This document shows positions 5,810 through 12,583 of a stretch of 12,583 nt of DNA, piece after piece. The DNA comes from Syntrophaceae bacterium. GTDB lineage: Bacteria > Desulfobacterota > Desulfomonilia > Desulfomonilales > Desulfomonilaceae. The position numbers and the translations under genes are program-made. The first letter of the stretch is position 1, and the number at the start of each line of letters is the position of its first letter. The DNA lies in assembly GCA_014874425.1 (NCBI GenBank), contig JACWAG010000076.1, forward strand, positions 1 through 12,583. The letters are read 5' to 3'. The notes beneath the pieces were generated by a model. The model had not been told where the DNA came from, did not search any database, and saw nothing but the letters and a program-made list of their open reading frames with translations.

Positions 5810-8653
5810 CTAATGTAATGCCAGATCTGTCTGCGACGCGAAGTCTCGGCGCTCGATGCTCGCAGACACCACACCACCCCAACTGGCTATCAATTCATTG
5901 TACTGTCGGGCTTCTTCGGCCCAACCTTTGCGTTCACAATATGTGTAGAGGCGGTATGCAAGCTGCCTAATCGCTTCGGTCTTGTCTGGCATCTTGGCCA
6001 AAAGTGTGCCGGTCTTAGACTCACTCGTTTTTAGGGCCTGAATCAGGTGATGCAGGGCTTCCCATATTGAAAATTTCCTGTCGGTAGTGGGGTTCCAGTC
6101 ATCGGGGTATTCTTCAAATCTAAATAGGCGGACCTTACCAGCACCTGCTTCAACTACGCCAGATGAAGCGACGCCTTCAACGCTCGTATTTTTCGCCCTG
6201 GCCAACACATCGGCCTCCCCAAAAGGCCCCTGCTTGAAACCATATTGCTCAAACCACCCGATACAAAAACGGGTATCAGGGTCCATTTGACCCTCTGCTT
6301 TGGTGAAGTATTCGTCAATTGCTCGATTGATTTGAACTAGGGCTTCCCGAACAGTCATAGGTGTGCCGTCAGCGTTCAGCACAGCCGAATACTGTGAATA
6401 GACTGCCATTCCCGGCCCTATCGCAGCTTGAGCTAAATCCACTGGCGCTACGGGTGATACACCGATTTTACCGCCAATCATGGTTTCAAGCGCATCGGGC
6501 AGAGTATCGTCAAGTTCTCTGAGGAACTGCTTGCGGGATATTGTCGGGGCCACCGATGAGCGTTTACGACACACAAGGACTATTGAGGACGCCAGGGCGT
6601 TATTCCCCATCCCAACAAGCCTTCTCCCCAATTCAGTTCTCATCGGCCAAGTACCAGTTACCCTGTAGCCTGTGTTTATAATACCATCCAGAAAGGTTTC
6701 CCAACCAGCTGATACAACCCCGGTTTCTTCTTCTTCACTTTGTTTGAATGCGTAATAAATTGTTGCAGGTATTCCATTATTGGTGGATGCAGCAATGTTC
6801 TTTAATGCTTTGGTGATAGCATCGAGAAAATATTGCCTCGCCTCTACATTACCTCCGTGTCGGTTTGGCGAAGCTATTATTTCATTGGTTTTCGGAACAA
6901 GGACAGTTGAGCACAAATTCGTAAAGATTTTTCGGAGGGTTCGTCGCATCCAAACATAGAAGAAATCTGAGAGATCCGCATAGCTAATGTTGTCAAAGTA
7001 TGGTGGGTCGGTCGAAACGACATACAATGGTGAACCTTTTGTTACACCTGCATCATGCTGAACGCTAATGCCATTCGCACTAATTGGAATTACAGCAAGT
7101 ATCCTGTTTATTGTCGAAATTCCTCCTTGAAAATTTCCACTTGAATCAGAAAAGGGGTTGCTTTCAGCAAAATCCCACATCATCGGAATCGCCTGTCGTG
7201 TAAAAGTGTTTCGTGCGTGTTCTCTGTTGGGAGCCCAAGAAGCTAAGCTTGAATTCCGGTCCGCCAACTTATCCACCGCAAACGCCAAATACACAGCAAC
7301 GGCATCCCCATACGCTGTTGTGCCAGCACCTCCGTCATTCAAACCCACTTCATCATCAGGCCTACCTGCGGCCTTTGCGTCAGCTATGACCTTGGCCCGA
7401 GCTTCCAACACCAGATCGGAGAATGTAGTCAGAGCAACTAATTGGCGGGCGGTAAAGAGGTCGCCCACGTTTGGCATGCCATAAGCCGGTGTTTGAAAAT
7501 TCCGGTGTTTCACCGGTAATAAACAATCCGGCTTCCACCACGGGACCGCCGAACGAGCAATTGATTCCATTTCATCTGTCGGATTTAAATAAACTCTTCC
7601 ACGAGGTCCTTCAGCAACTATGGCCATTAATCTTTCAGACATACGGCCCCCCTGTCCTTCTCCACGAACATAGGGGAACGGCATGGCTGATTTAGACAGG
7701 ATGCAGGTGGCGCCATTACGATTGACTGTTCCCTCTATTGTTGGGCCGTCTTTACCTTTTCTGACCTCAAACCTATAGCTCATACCATCTGGCGCAATGA
7801 CTGGCTCAACCCACGACTCCTTACCTTTTTTGTTACAGAGCCAAAACGATCTTACCAATGGTACTTGAATCCCCTTAAAGATGGGGTTGGGACTCGGGAC
7901 TGTTCGTGTCCATAACCAATTGATAACATTTGCTTTGCCCTCTCCATATTCTTTTGGGAGTTCGACTTCCGGATATAGATGACCAATTCGTTTGAACGCT
8001 TCCTCCCGCATCCAGTGTCCGTAACGTCGGATGTCCTCGGCTAGTCCTTTCGATCCCGACCAGTCCTCGGTGACCTTCATTTTCTTCTGCTTGTCAGTAG
8101 CTGGGATAGGGCCAACAGGTTTATGGCCGGCAAATTTTGGAGGTATCTCAATCAGAGCCTTGCATATCATTACAGCTACGGGATTAAGATCCGAGGCATG
8201 CGCTTCTAGCCCTAATCTTTGAGCCTCAAGGGGAATCGATCCACCGCCTGCGAAAGGATCAAGGAATGGCGGCAGTTTGTTTGGATCATCGCCGGATATC
8301 TTGCAGGTCTGTTCCCAGGATTTTCTGATCTCGGCCCTCGCCCTCTCCAGCACTTCCTCATTGTTGGTATTTTCCCATTTCACCATATCGCGGATAATGT
8401 CGAACAGTTTTTCGCGTTCGAGTAGGGCCATTTCTCTGGTTTGACCAGGATATGCGCCCCAACCACGCTCCCCGCCTGGATCATTAACCAATTGGGCAAA
8501 TAGTACAGCCCGCGCGGTTGCCAGTGGTCGCCTTGCCCACCACAAATGAAGTGTTGAAGGATGGCCATGACGGATTGATTTCTCGCGCGAGGACGCTTTG
8601 TTTATATCGTCGAGTGGCAACGCAACTTCAATCAGTTTTTTGGGGTATTTCAT
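5810..8653 (-). CDS. DUF1156 (COG1743) adenine-specific DNA methyltransferase, anti-phage-associated
   Basis: This predicted N6-adenine DNA methyltransferase has 947 residues. The ATG at 8653 is preceded by CGGAG with a 7-base spacer. The N-terminal DUF1156 signature is HPSTLHLWWARRPLA (31-45). The SAM-binding motif I is LDPFAGGGSIPLEA (131-144), the following acidic turn is SDLNPVAV (154-161), and the catalytic motif IV is DPPY (549-552). TGTWPMRTE at 666-674 is another family hallmark. The order motif I, long middle part, DPPY leaves about 400 residues between them that could include target recognition. COG1743 is described as carrying a Zn-ribbon. The matching region here (about 249-272, TRTVPSPNP then LVRSFWLC) has one cysteine instead of paired CxxC motifs, so the ribbon seems lost. 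The gene lies 31 bases downstream of the helicase and 99 upstream of DUF499, so it is part of one operon. It probably protects host DNA from its own system; target site unknown. Confidence 0.93.
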   Translation of the reverse strand: MKYPKKLIEVALPLDDINKASSREKSIRHGHPSTLHLWWARRPLATARAVLFAQLVNDPGGERGWGAYPGQTREMALLEREKLFDIIRDMVKWENTNNEEVLERARAEIRKSWEQTCKISGDDPNKLPPFLDPFAGGGSIPLEAQRLGLEAHASDLNPVAVMICKALIEIPPKFAGHKPVGPIPATDKQKKMKVTEDWSGSKGLAEDIRRYGHWMREEAFKRIGHLYPEVELPKEYGEGKANVINWLWTRTVPSPNPIFKGIQVPLVRSFWLCNKKGKESWVEPVIAPDGMSYRFEVRKGKDGPTIEGTVNRNGATCILSKSAMPFPYVRGEGQGGRMSERLMAIVAEGPRGRVYLNPTDEMESIARSAVPWWKPDCLLPVKHRNFQTPAYGMPNVGDLFTARQLVALTTFSDLVLEARAKVIADAKAAGRPDDEVGLNDGGAGTTAYGDAVAVYLAFAVDKLADRNSSLASWAPNREHARNTFTRQAIPMMWDFAESNPFSDSSGNFQGGISTINRILAVIPISANGISVQHDAGVTKGSPLYVVSTDPPYFDNISYADLSDFFYVWMRRTLRKIFTNLCSTVLVPKTNEIIASPNRHGGNVEARQYFLDAITKALKNIAASTNNGIPATIYYAFKQSEEEETGVVSAGWETFLDGIINTGYRVTGTWPMRTELGRRLVGMGNNALASSIVLVCRKRSSVAPTISRKQFLRELDDTLPDALETMIGGKIGVSPVAPVDLAQAAIGPGMAVYSQYSAVLNADGTPMTVREALVQINRAIDEYFTKAEGQMDPDTRFCIGWFEQYGFKQGPFGEADVLARAKNTSVEGVASSGVVEAGAGKVRLFRFEEYPDDWNPTTDRKFSIWEALHHLIQALKTSESKTGTLLAKMPDKTEAIRQLAYRLYTYCERKGWAEEARQYNELIASWGGVVSASIERRDFASQTDLALH

Positions 8654-8684
8654 TTGTACTCCGTTGGCGTTTGCCGATGGATCG

Positions 8685-11600
8685 TTAGTTTGTAAGTATT
8701 GATGGCACAGAGGCCGCTGCTACTAATTTTTTGATGTCATAATTTACGCTCGTCACGCCGAAGTCCAAAGCTTGGTTGAATACTTTTTCGACATAATACG
8801 GGCCTACAGCGGCTTCGCCATCAACCAATACTATCGCCAGAACGAAATTGTCAGGTTTATTGAGGCCCGTCAGGATCTCGTTCCTGGATATGGTTACAGT
8901 AGTAGCGTCTTTCTGTCGGCCTTTCACTTCAATAAACAACAACTCGCCATTACCGAGATTCGACGTGATATCCCACCCGATCTTCTGTTTTGAAACATCC
9001 TTTGGATTTCTACCCATAGCCACTTCAGAGCGCATGACAGCTTCCATGGCCATGCGTTCAATTTCGTCGTTTCTCTTTTGTTCCGCCTCATCGACATGGG
9101 TGCTATCCAACAGGCTGTTCAACAATCCTCTTGGAATCACCAGCGCCGCGCCGACCACCACTGGTGTGTTGGACGAAACATGGCGTTGATTTTCAAGTTC
9201 CTTTTTCCTGGTTTGTAACCGGTCGGTAAGTTCCCTTGCCCTGCGTTCGGCAAGCTCGGGCTGCATTCGAGGCTGTTTTCCTGCTTTGACATCCTCTCGC
9301 AGTGTTACAGCTCTATGATTCCAGTAAAGAATTTCCGATGTCAAACGCTCATGAACGGCTTGAATCGTTTTCTCGACAGCGTTGTGGCGTCGGTCACGAA
9401 CTTCCTTGAAATGTTCAGGGACAACAGTAGATGCGGCCATTGCAACCGCCTTGGCTTCGAGGTCGTCCTTGAGCCAGGGCTCATCCAGGATAGGAGCTAC
9501 AAGTTTGATCTGATCTGCCGTTGCCGGTTCATAATCCAGATAAGGGGCATAGCCGCCGTGTGATACTTTGCCATCACGCCCGACTAACGCGAATTGCATC
9601 CTTTGAGAAATTACTGTCGGCTTACTCGATGATGCCCGCCCTGCGTCCCTAATCGAGTGTTCGATGATGAACATGACTTTGGGTTCGAGACTCATGTCCG
9701 AATCGTTAATTAATATAGCGCCCTGTCGAAGCGTATGCCTGCATCGTTCAAGCGTCAGGTCCAAAACAGAGTTCATTAATGGATGGCCTGGACAAACAAA
9801 CGAAGCGATTTGAGGCTTGCCTGGAAGGCGAATTTTGTCCTTTTCAAAACAAACCCGCTCATAACGAGTCATAACAGGAGCGCCACAGCCTACCATTCGG
9901 TCACGTTCTCTTACTGAGCTTGGAACATGAGTAATTTCCCAACGCTCTGGTTCACGACCCTTAAGCGATCCGCCAAGTTGTTTGAAAGCCTCGTCGAAAA
10001 ACGATTTTATGAAATGAGGCTGCAGTCTACGAGCCTGAGCCTTTTCAAGCTCTTCCTTGACGGCGAATATGCGGTTAGCGTCAAGGTGTTCGGACGCCAG
10101 CGCATTCTCAGATATGATTTTCTTGATACGCTCAGGATCGAAAAACATATCGACCTGCTCATAAAGTCTTTTGCGTACCTCCGGGCTTTCCCCATATCGT
10201 ATAGCGTCTATTAGGAGCTGCTTGAGCGACTGGTCCTTAAAAACCTCGCCAAGTATGTCAAATACTCGCCCGCCCAGCGCTTTACGTTCAAATTCAAGCT
10301 TTTCGAGTAAACGCTGATAAACGTCACCCTCACGTGTCTCATGCGCAACTACATTCCACAAATGGCAGACTTCTGTCTGTCCGATACGATGGATACGTCC
10401 GAAGCGCTGTTCGAGCCGGTTGGGATTCCAGGGCAGGTCATAGTTGACCATGAGATTGGCCCGTTGCAGGTTAACACCCTCACCCGCGGCGTCTGTGGCT
10501 ACCAGGATGAAGACGTCACGATCTTGCGTGAAACGCTCTTGGGCCTTACGCCGTTCCTCCCGCTTCACGCTGCCGTCAATCCACAAAACAGATTCATCAC
10601 AGCCAAGCAATTTCTGTATACGGGCTACGAGGTACTTTAGTGTGTCTCTGTGTTCTGTGAATATTATAAGTTTACGCCGCACATTATTATTGTCGATCAT
10701 GTGCGGATTGTCCTGCAATAGCTTGGATAACTCCTCCCACTTCTTGTCCTGTCCGGATAAACTGATTTGGCGGGCCTGTTCCTCTAGACCTTTGAGTATT
10801 GTGATTTCAGCTTCCAGTTCGGTCAGACTCGTTGCCGCTGAGGTCGTGTCGACCAACTTCTCTTCAAGCTCTTCAAGGTCTTTATTCGAGTATTCGTCTT
10901 CAATATCATCGAGTTCTTCTTTTGTGAGCAAAGGGAAGTCACTCCTGGAGTCGCCGTAAAGCTTACCTTTTTGGAGAAGTTTCTCCTCTTCAAGGCGTCG
11001 TTCAAGGTTAATTCGTCTTCTGTTGAGTGATCTATAAATAGCAGCCGGTGATGAAGCAAGTCGTCGCTGTAATATGGTAAGGGCAAAACCTATTGTTCCG
11101 CGGCGTTTTCCATCCTCAAGTTTATCAGCCCGATTCATCTCTTCGCGAACATAACTCGTGACTTGTTCGTAAAGGGCGGCTTCTGGTGGAGATAGCCGAT
11201 AATTAACAGTGTAGGCAAGCCGCTCCGGGAATAATTTGGTACCGTCGAATTTGAGAATGTCTTCCTTAACCATTCGTCGCATAAGGTCGGATGTGTCAAC
11301 TTTGTGAACCCCATCCCTAAACTTGCCATAGAATCGATCAGAGTCGAGAAGCGCTAGAAATAACTGAAAATCCTCTTCTTTCCCGTTGTGAGGAGTAGCT
11401 GTCATAAGCAGAAAATGGCGAGTGGTATGGCCGACAAGCTCACCGAGTAGATAGCGTTTTGTTTTTTCTAGTTTGCCGCCGAAGAAATGGGCCGCCATTT
11501 TGTGGGCTTCGTCCACGATTACAAGGTCCCATTCGGAGCGTCTAAGTTTTTCCTTGATGTCTTCGTTTCGACTCAGTTGATCGAGCCTGCAGATAAGCAT

Positions 11601-12197
11601 CGGATTGTCATCAAAGGGATTACCTGATTGGGATGATTCGAGAAGTTCCCAGGAGAAGATTTTGAATGTGACTCCAAACTTGTCGTCTAGTTCATCCTGC
11701 CATTGTTCGACGAGCGAACCAGGCGCTATAATGAGGCATCGCCTAAGATCACCACGGACCATAAGTTCTCGGATGAACAACCCGGCCATGATTGTTTTAC
11801 CGGCGCCTGGATCGTCGGCCAGCAGGAATCGGAGCGGTTGCTTCGGCAGCATGGCCTCGTAAACAGCGGTTATCTGATGCGGTAACGGATCAATATTAGA
11901 TGTGTGGACCGCCATTAGAGGATCAAACAAGTGAGCCAGGCGAATACGGTGAGCTTCAGCTCCAAGTCGAAATTCCGCGCCATCAGCGTCAAAGCCCCAT
12001 GGTCTGCCTTTTTGCGCAATAGACAAGTGTGGTTCATCATCGCGGAATAGCATTTGATCAACGACCGTTCCGTCAGCCTTGCGAAAAAACAGACTGACGC
12101 AGTCAGGCCCTATGAACTCAACTTTTTCGATTTTTACAGGTTCATGTGGCAATATGCCTTCTATCAGGGCCCCTGTTCCGATATCTTCGAGTTTCAA
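8685..12197 (-). CDS. SNF2-family DNA helicase/translocase with C-terminal DUF3883-like domain
   Basis: This is a superfamily 2 DNA translocase of the SNF2/HepA kind, 1170 residues from the TTG at 12197. That start gives the family-like opening LKLEDIGTG and has a GGGGG stretch 8 bases upstream. A second TTG at 12212 directly follows a TAA, adds five residues and has no ribosome binding site. Motif I is DDPGAGKT (128-135), motif II DEAH (229-232), motif III TATP (266-269), motif V TDAAGEG (568-574) and motif VI QRFGRIHRIGQ (597-607). A charged, acidic coiled-coil-like insert (about 395-475) separates the two RecA lobes. The C-terminus has a DUF3883-like domain with GWD (D1076) and EVK (E1090, K1092), resembling a PD-(D/E)xK core. 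It is the first gene of the operon and would scan or unwind invading DNA. It resembles DrmD of class 1 DISARM in type, but the usual DrmA/DrmB/DrmC partners are absent. Confidence 0.93.
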   Translation of the reverse strand: MKLEDIGTGALIEGILPHEPVKIEKVEFIGPDCVSLFFRKADGTVVDQMLFRDDEPHLSIAQKGRPWGFDADGAEFRLGAEAHRIRLAHLFDPLMAVHTSNIDPLPHQITAVYEAMLPKQPLRFLLADDPGAGKTIMAGLFIRELMVRGDLRRCLIIAPGSLVEQWQDELDDKFGVTFKIFSWELLESSQSGNPFDDNPMLICRLDQLSRNEDIKEKLRRSEWDLVIVDEAHKMAAHFFGGKLEKTKRYLLGELVGHTTRHFLLMTATPHNGKEEDFQLFLALLDSDRFYGKFRDGVHKVDTSDLMRRMVKEDILKFDGTKLFPERLAYTVNYRLSPPEAALYEQVTSYVREEMNRADKLEDGKRRGTIGFALTILQRRLASSPAAIYRSLNRRRINLERRLEEEKLLQKGKLYGDSRSDFPLLTKEELDDIEDEYSNKDLEELEEKLVDTTSAATSLTELEAEITILKGLEEQARQISLSGQDKKWEELSKLLQDNPHMIDNNNVRRKLIIFTEHRDTLKYLVARIQKLLGCDESVLWIDGSVKREERRKAQERFTQDRDVFILVATDAAGEGVNLQRANLMVNYDLPWNPNRLEQRFGRIHRIGQTEVCHLWNVVAHETREGDVYQRLLEKLEFERKALGGRVFDILGEVFKDQSLKQLLIDAIRYGESPEVRKRLYEQVDMFFDPERIKKIISENALASEHLDANRIFAVKEELEKAQARRLQPHFIKSFFDEAFKQLGGSLKGREPERWEITHVPSSVRERDRMVGCGAPVMTRYERVCFEKDKIRLPGKPQIASFVCPGHPLMNSVLDLTLERCRHTLRQGAILINDSDMSLEPKVMFIIEHSIRDAGRASSSKPTVISQRMQFALVGRDGKVSHGGYAPYLDYEPATADQIKLVAPILDEPWLKDDLEAKAVAMAASTVVPEHFKEVRDRRHNAVEKTIQAVHERLTSEILYWNHRAVTLREDVKAGKQPRMQPELAERRARELTDRLQTRKKELENQRHVSSNTPVVVGAALVIPRGLLNSLLDSTHVDEAEQKRNDEIERMAMEAVMRSEVAMGRNPKDVSKQKIGWDITSNLGNGELLFIEVKGRQKDATTVTISRNEILTGLNKPDNFVLAIVLVDGEAAVGPYYVEKVFNQALDFGVTSVNYDIKKLVAAASVPSILTN

Positions 12198-12231
12198 GTT
12201 TTCCGCCCCCAATTAGATGTGAATTCAATGG

Positions 12232-12254
12232 GATCTGCAAGCGCAAATCAGATC
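12232..12254. promoter_or_regulatory. inverted repeat, possible operator near the helicase start
   Basis: Two perfect 6-base arms, GATCTG and CAGATC, are separated by 11 bases and centred about 46 bases upstream of the helicase TTG at 12197. The outer end touches a minus-strand TATAAG (12259-12254) that could be a -10 box, with TGTAGA 17 bases further upstream as a weak -35. A repressor bound here would block that promoter. No regulator gene is visible in the window. Confidence 0.3.
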
Positions 12255-12312
12255 TTATATTTCCATTCTGCCAAAATCTACAGCATTTGGAAAGGATTTT
12301 TTTAGGTTGGGG

Positions 12313-12338
12313 CCGGGGACTCTCAGGAAAGTCCCCGG
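12313..12338. terminator. strong G+C-rich hairpin in the operon leader
   Basis: Perfect 9-bp arms (CCGGGGACT / AGTCCCCGG) with an 8-base loop. On the minus strand it lies 104 bases after the stop of the partial right-hand gene and would end that transcript. No T-run follows on that strand, but an A-run (about seven A) does, 9 bases after the stem. Read on the plus strand it is followed only by AATATTATT. It may therefore be a Rho-assisted terminator, an RNA-end protector or a leader structure. Confidence 0.4.
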
Positions 12339-12403
12339 AATATTATTGCCCTAATTCAGCTTGTTAGGACTGTTCATGCATTTGGCGGGATCGGGAAATT
12401 CAT

Positions 12404-12409
12404 ATTATA
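12404..12409 (-). promoter_or_regulatory. possible -10 box upstream of the helicase operon
   Basis: Minus-strand TATAAT in an A+T-rich stretch between the end of the right-hand gene and the hairpin at 12313-12338. No good -35 is present at the right distance. If it is used, the leader would be about 200 bases and would contain the hairpin, so the hairpin could act as an attenuator or stabiliser. Confidence 0.25.
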
Positions 12410-12441
12410 ATTAGCGTATTACCTGTCCTATTCACGACATG

Positions 12442-12583
12442 TTAGCCGAAAATTGCAGCTCCCTTTAGCGCCTTGGCGGCCCGGGCTATATGTTTGCCAT
12501 GATGCTGCGACGAGACGACCTGGTCATCAGACAGGCCTTTAGGACTGAGGTCTTCGGCGTGCGCCCTACCGTAAGGACCCCAC
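12442..12583 (-). CDS. C-terminal end of an unrecognised gene, cut by window edge
   Basis: I found this frame by hand. Its start lies beyond the right edge. It encodes 46 residues ending at TAA (12444-12442), beginning WGPYGRAHAEDLSPKGLSDD and ending with an alanine- and lysine-rich helix (ARAAKALKGAA). No stop interrupts it, and the composition is more G+C-rich and more protein-like than the neighbouring gap. I do not recognise the family and assign no function. It points the same way as the helicase operon but is 244 bases from the chosen start, with a hairpin between, so it is probably a separate unit. It may be host sequence beside the island. Confidence 0.5.
   Translation of the reverse strand, partial: WGPYGRAHAEDLSPKGLSDDQVVSSQHHGKHIARAAKALKGAAIFG

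Noticed and set aside
5810..8653. BREX PglX-type methylase
   Set aside because: The DUF1156 opening (HPSTLHLWWARRPLA) and domain layout fit COG1743, and no BrxC, PglZ or other BREX gene is in the window.
10444..10959. Plus-strand reading frame of 171 codons, and other plus-strand frames across the window
   Set aside because: They lie wholly inside well-supported minus-strand genes, are serine/arginine-rich antisense shadows, and show no ribosome binding site or family motif.
2906..12212. Canonical DISARM system
   Set aside because: The helicase is DrmD-like, but no DUF1998 (DrmB), DrmA helicase or PLD-type DrmC is present, and the methylase is DUF1156 with a DUF499 partner.
12313..12338. 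Classical intrinsic terminator
   Set aside because: The stem is strong, but no T-run follows on the minus strand and only a broken A/T stretch follows on the plus strand; kept as a hairpin of uncertain role.
1..12583. tRNA genes, CRISPR arrays, transposase genes, insertion-sequence ends, attachment sites
   Set aside because: I looked on both strands and saw no spaced repeats, cloverleaf-like sequence, integrase or transposase motif, or long terminal repeats.

Overview
This window is a defence-island fragment. Every gene I can support lies on the minus strand, so transcription runs from right to left. The organism cannot be named. Shine-Dalgarno sites of the GGAG/AGGAG type, TTG and GTG starts and middling G+C fit a bacterium, possibly a proteobacterium or desulfobacterium, but this is a weak guess. 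By eye the three large genes are of moderate G+C, the left third (about 770-2900) is more A+T-rich, and the last 140 bases are more G+C-rich. That patchiness is typical of assembled accessory regions.

Layout in transcription order. At the right edge (12583-12442) is the C-terminal end of an unrecognised gene. A 229-base leader follows, holding a strong hairpin, a small inverted repeat and two possible -10 boxes. Then come three large genes: a SNF2-type helicase with a C-terminal DUF3883-like, nuclease-fold-like domain (12197-8685), a DUF1156/COG1743 adenine-specific DNA methyltransferase (8653-5810) and a DUF499/COG1483 P-loop ATPase (5710-2906). After a 135-base gap with a possible internal promoter come a four-helix membrane protein (2770-1910) and, overlapping its end by 29 bases, a small caspase-like peptidase (1938-1207). 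A 433-base A+T-rich gap then precedes a COG4637-type ABC/OLD-like ATPase (773-1), cut by the left edge.

How the genes may work together. From memory, helicase + DUF1156 methylase + DUF499 ATPase is a recurring anti-phage gene set, related in logic to DISARM and restriction-modification but lacking the DISARM DUF1998/DrmB and PLD/DrmC components. The methylase would mark self DNA, while the helicase and the DUF499 ATPase would recognise or process unmarked DNA. No stand-alone restriction nuclease is visible. The most novel point is the caspase-like protease and membrane protein that follow the core, overlapping each other and possibly joinable by slippage on a run of nine A. They suggest a protease-triggered membrane effector, that is, abortive infection grafted onto a methylation-based sensor. 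This functional link is inference from gene order alone.
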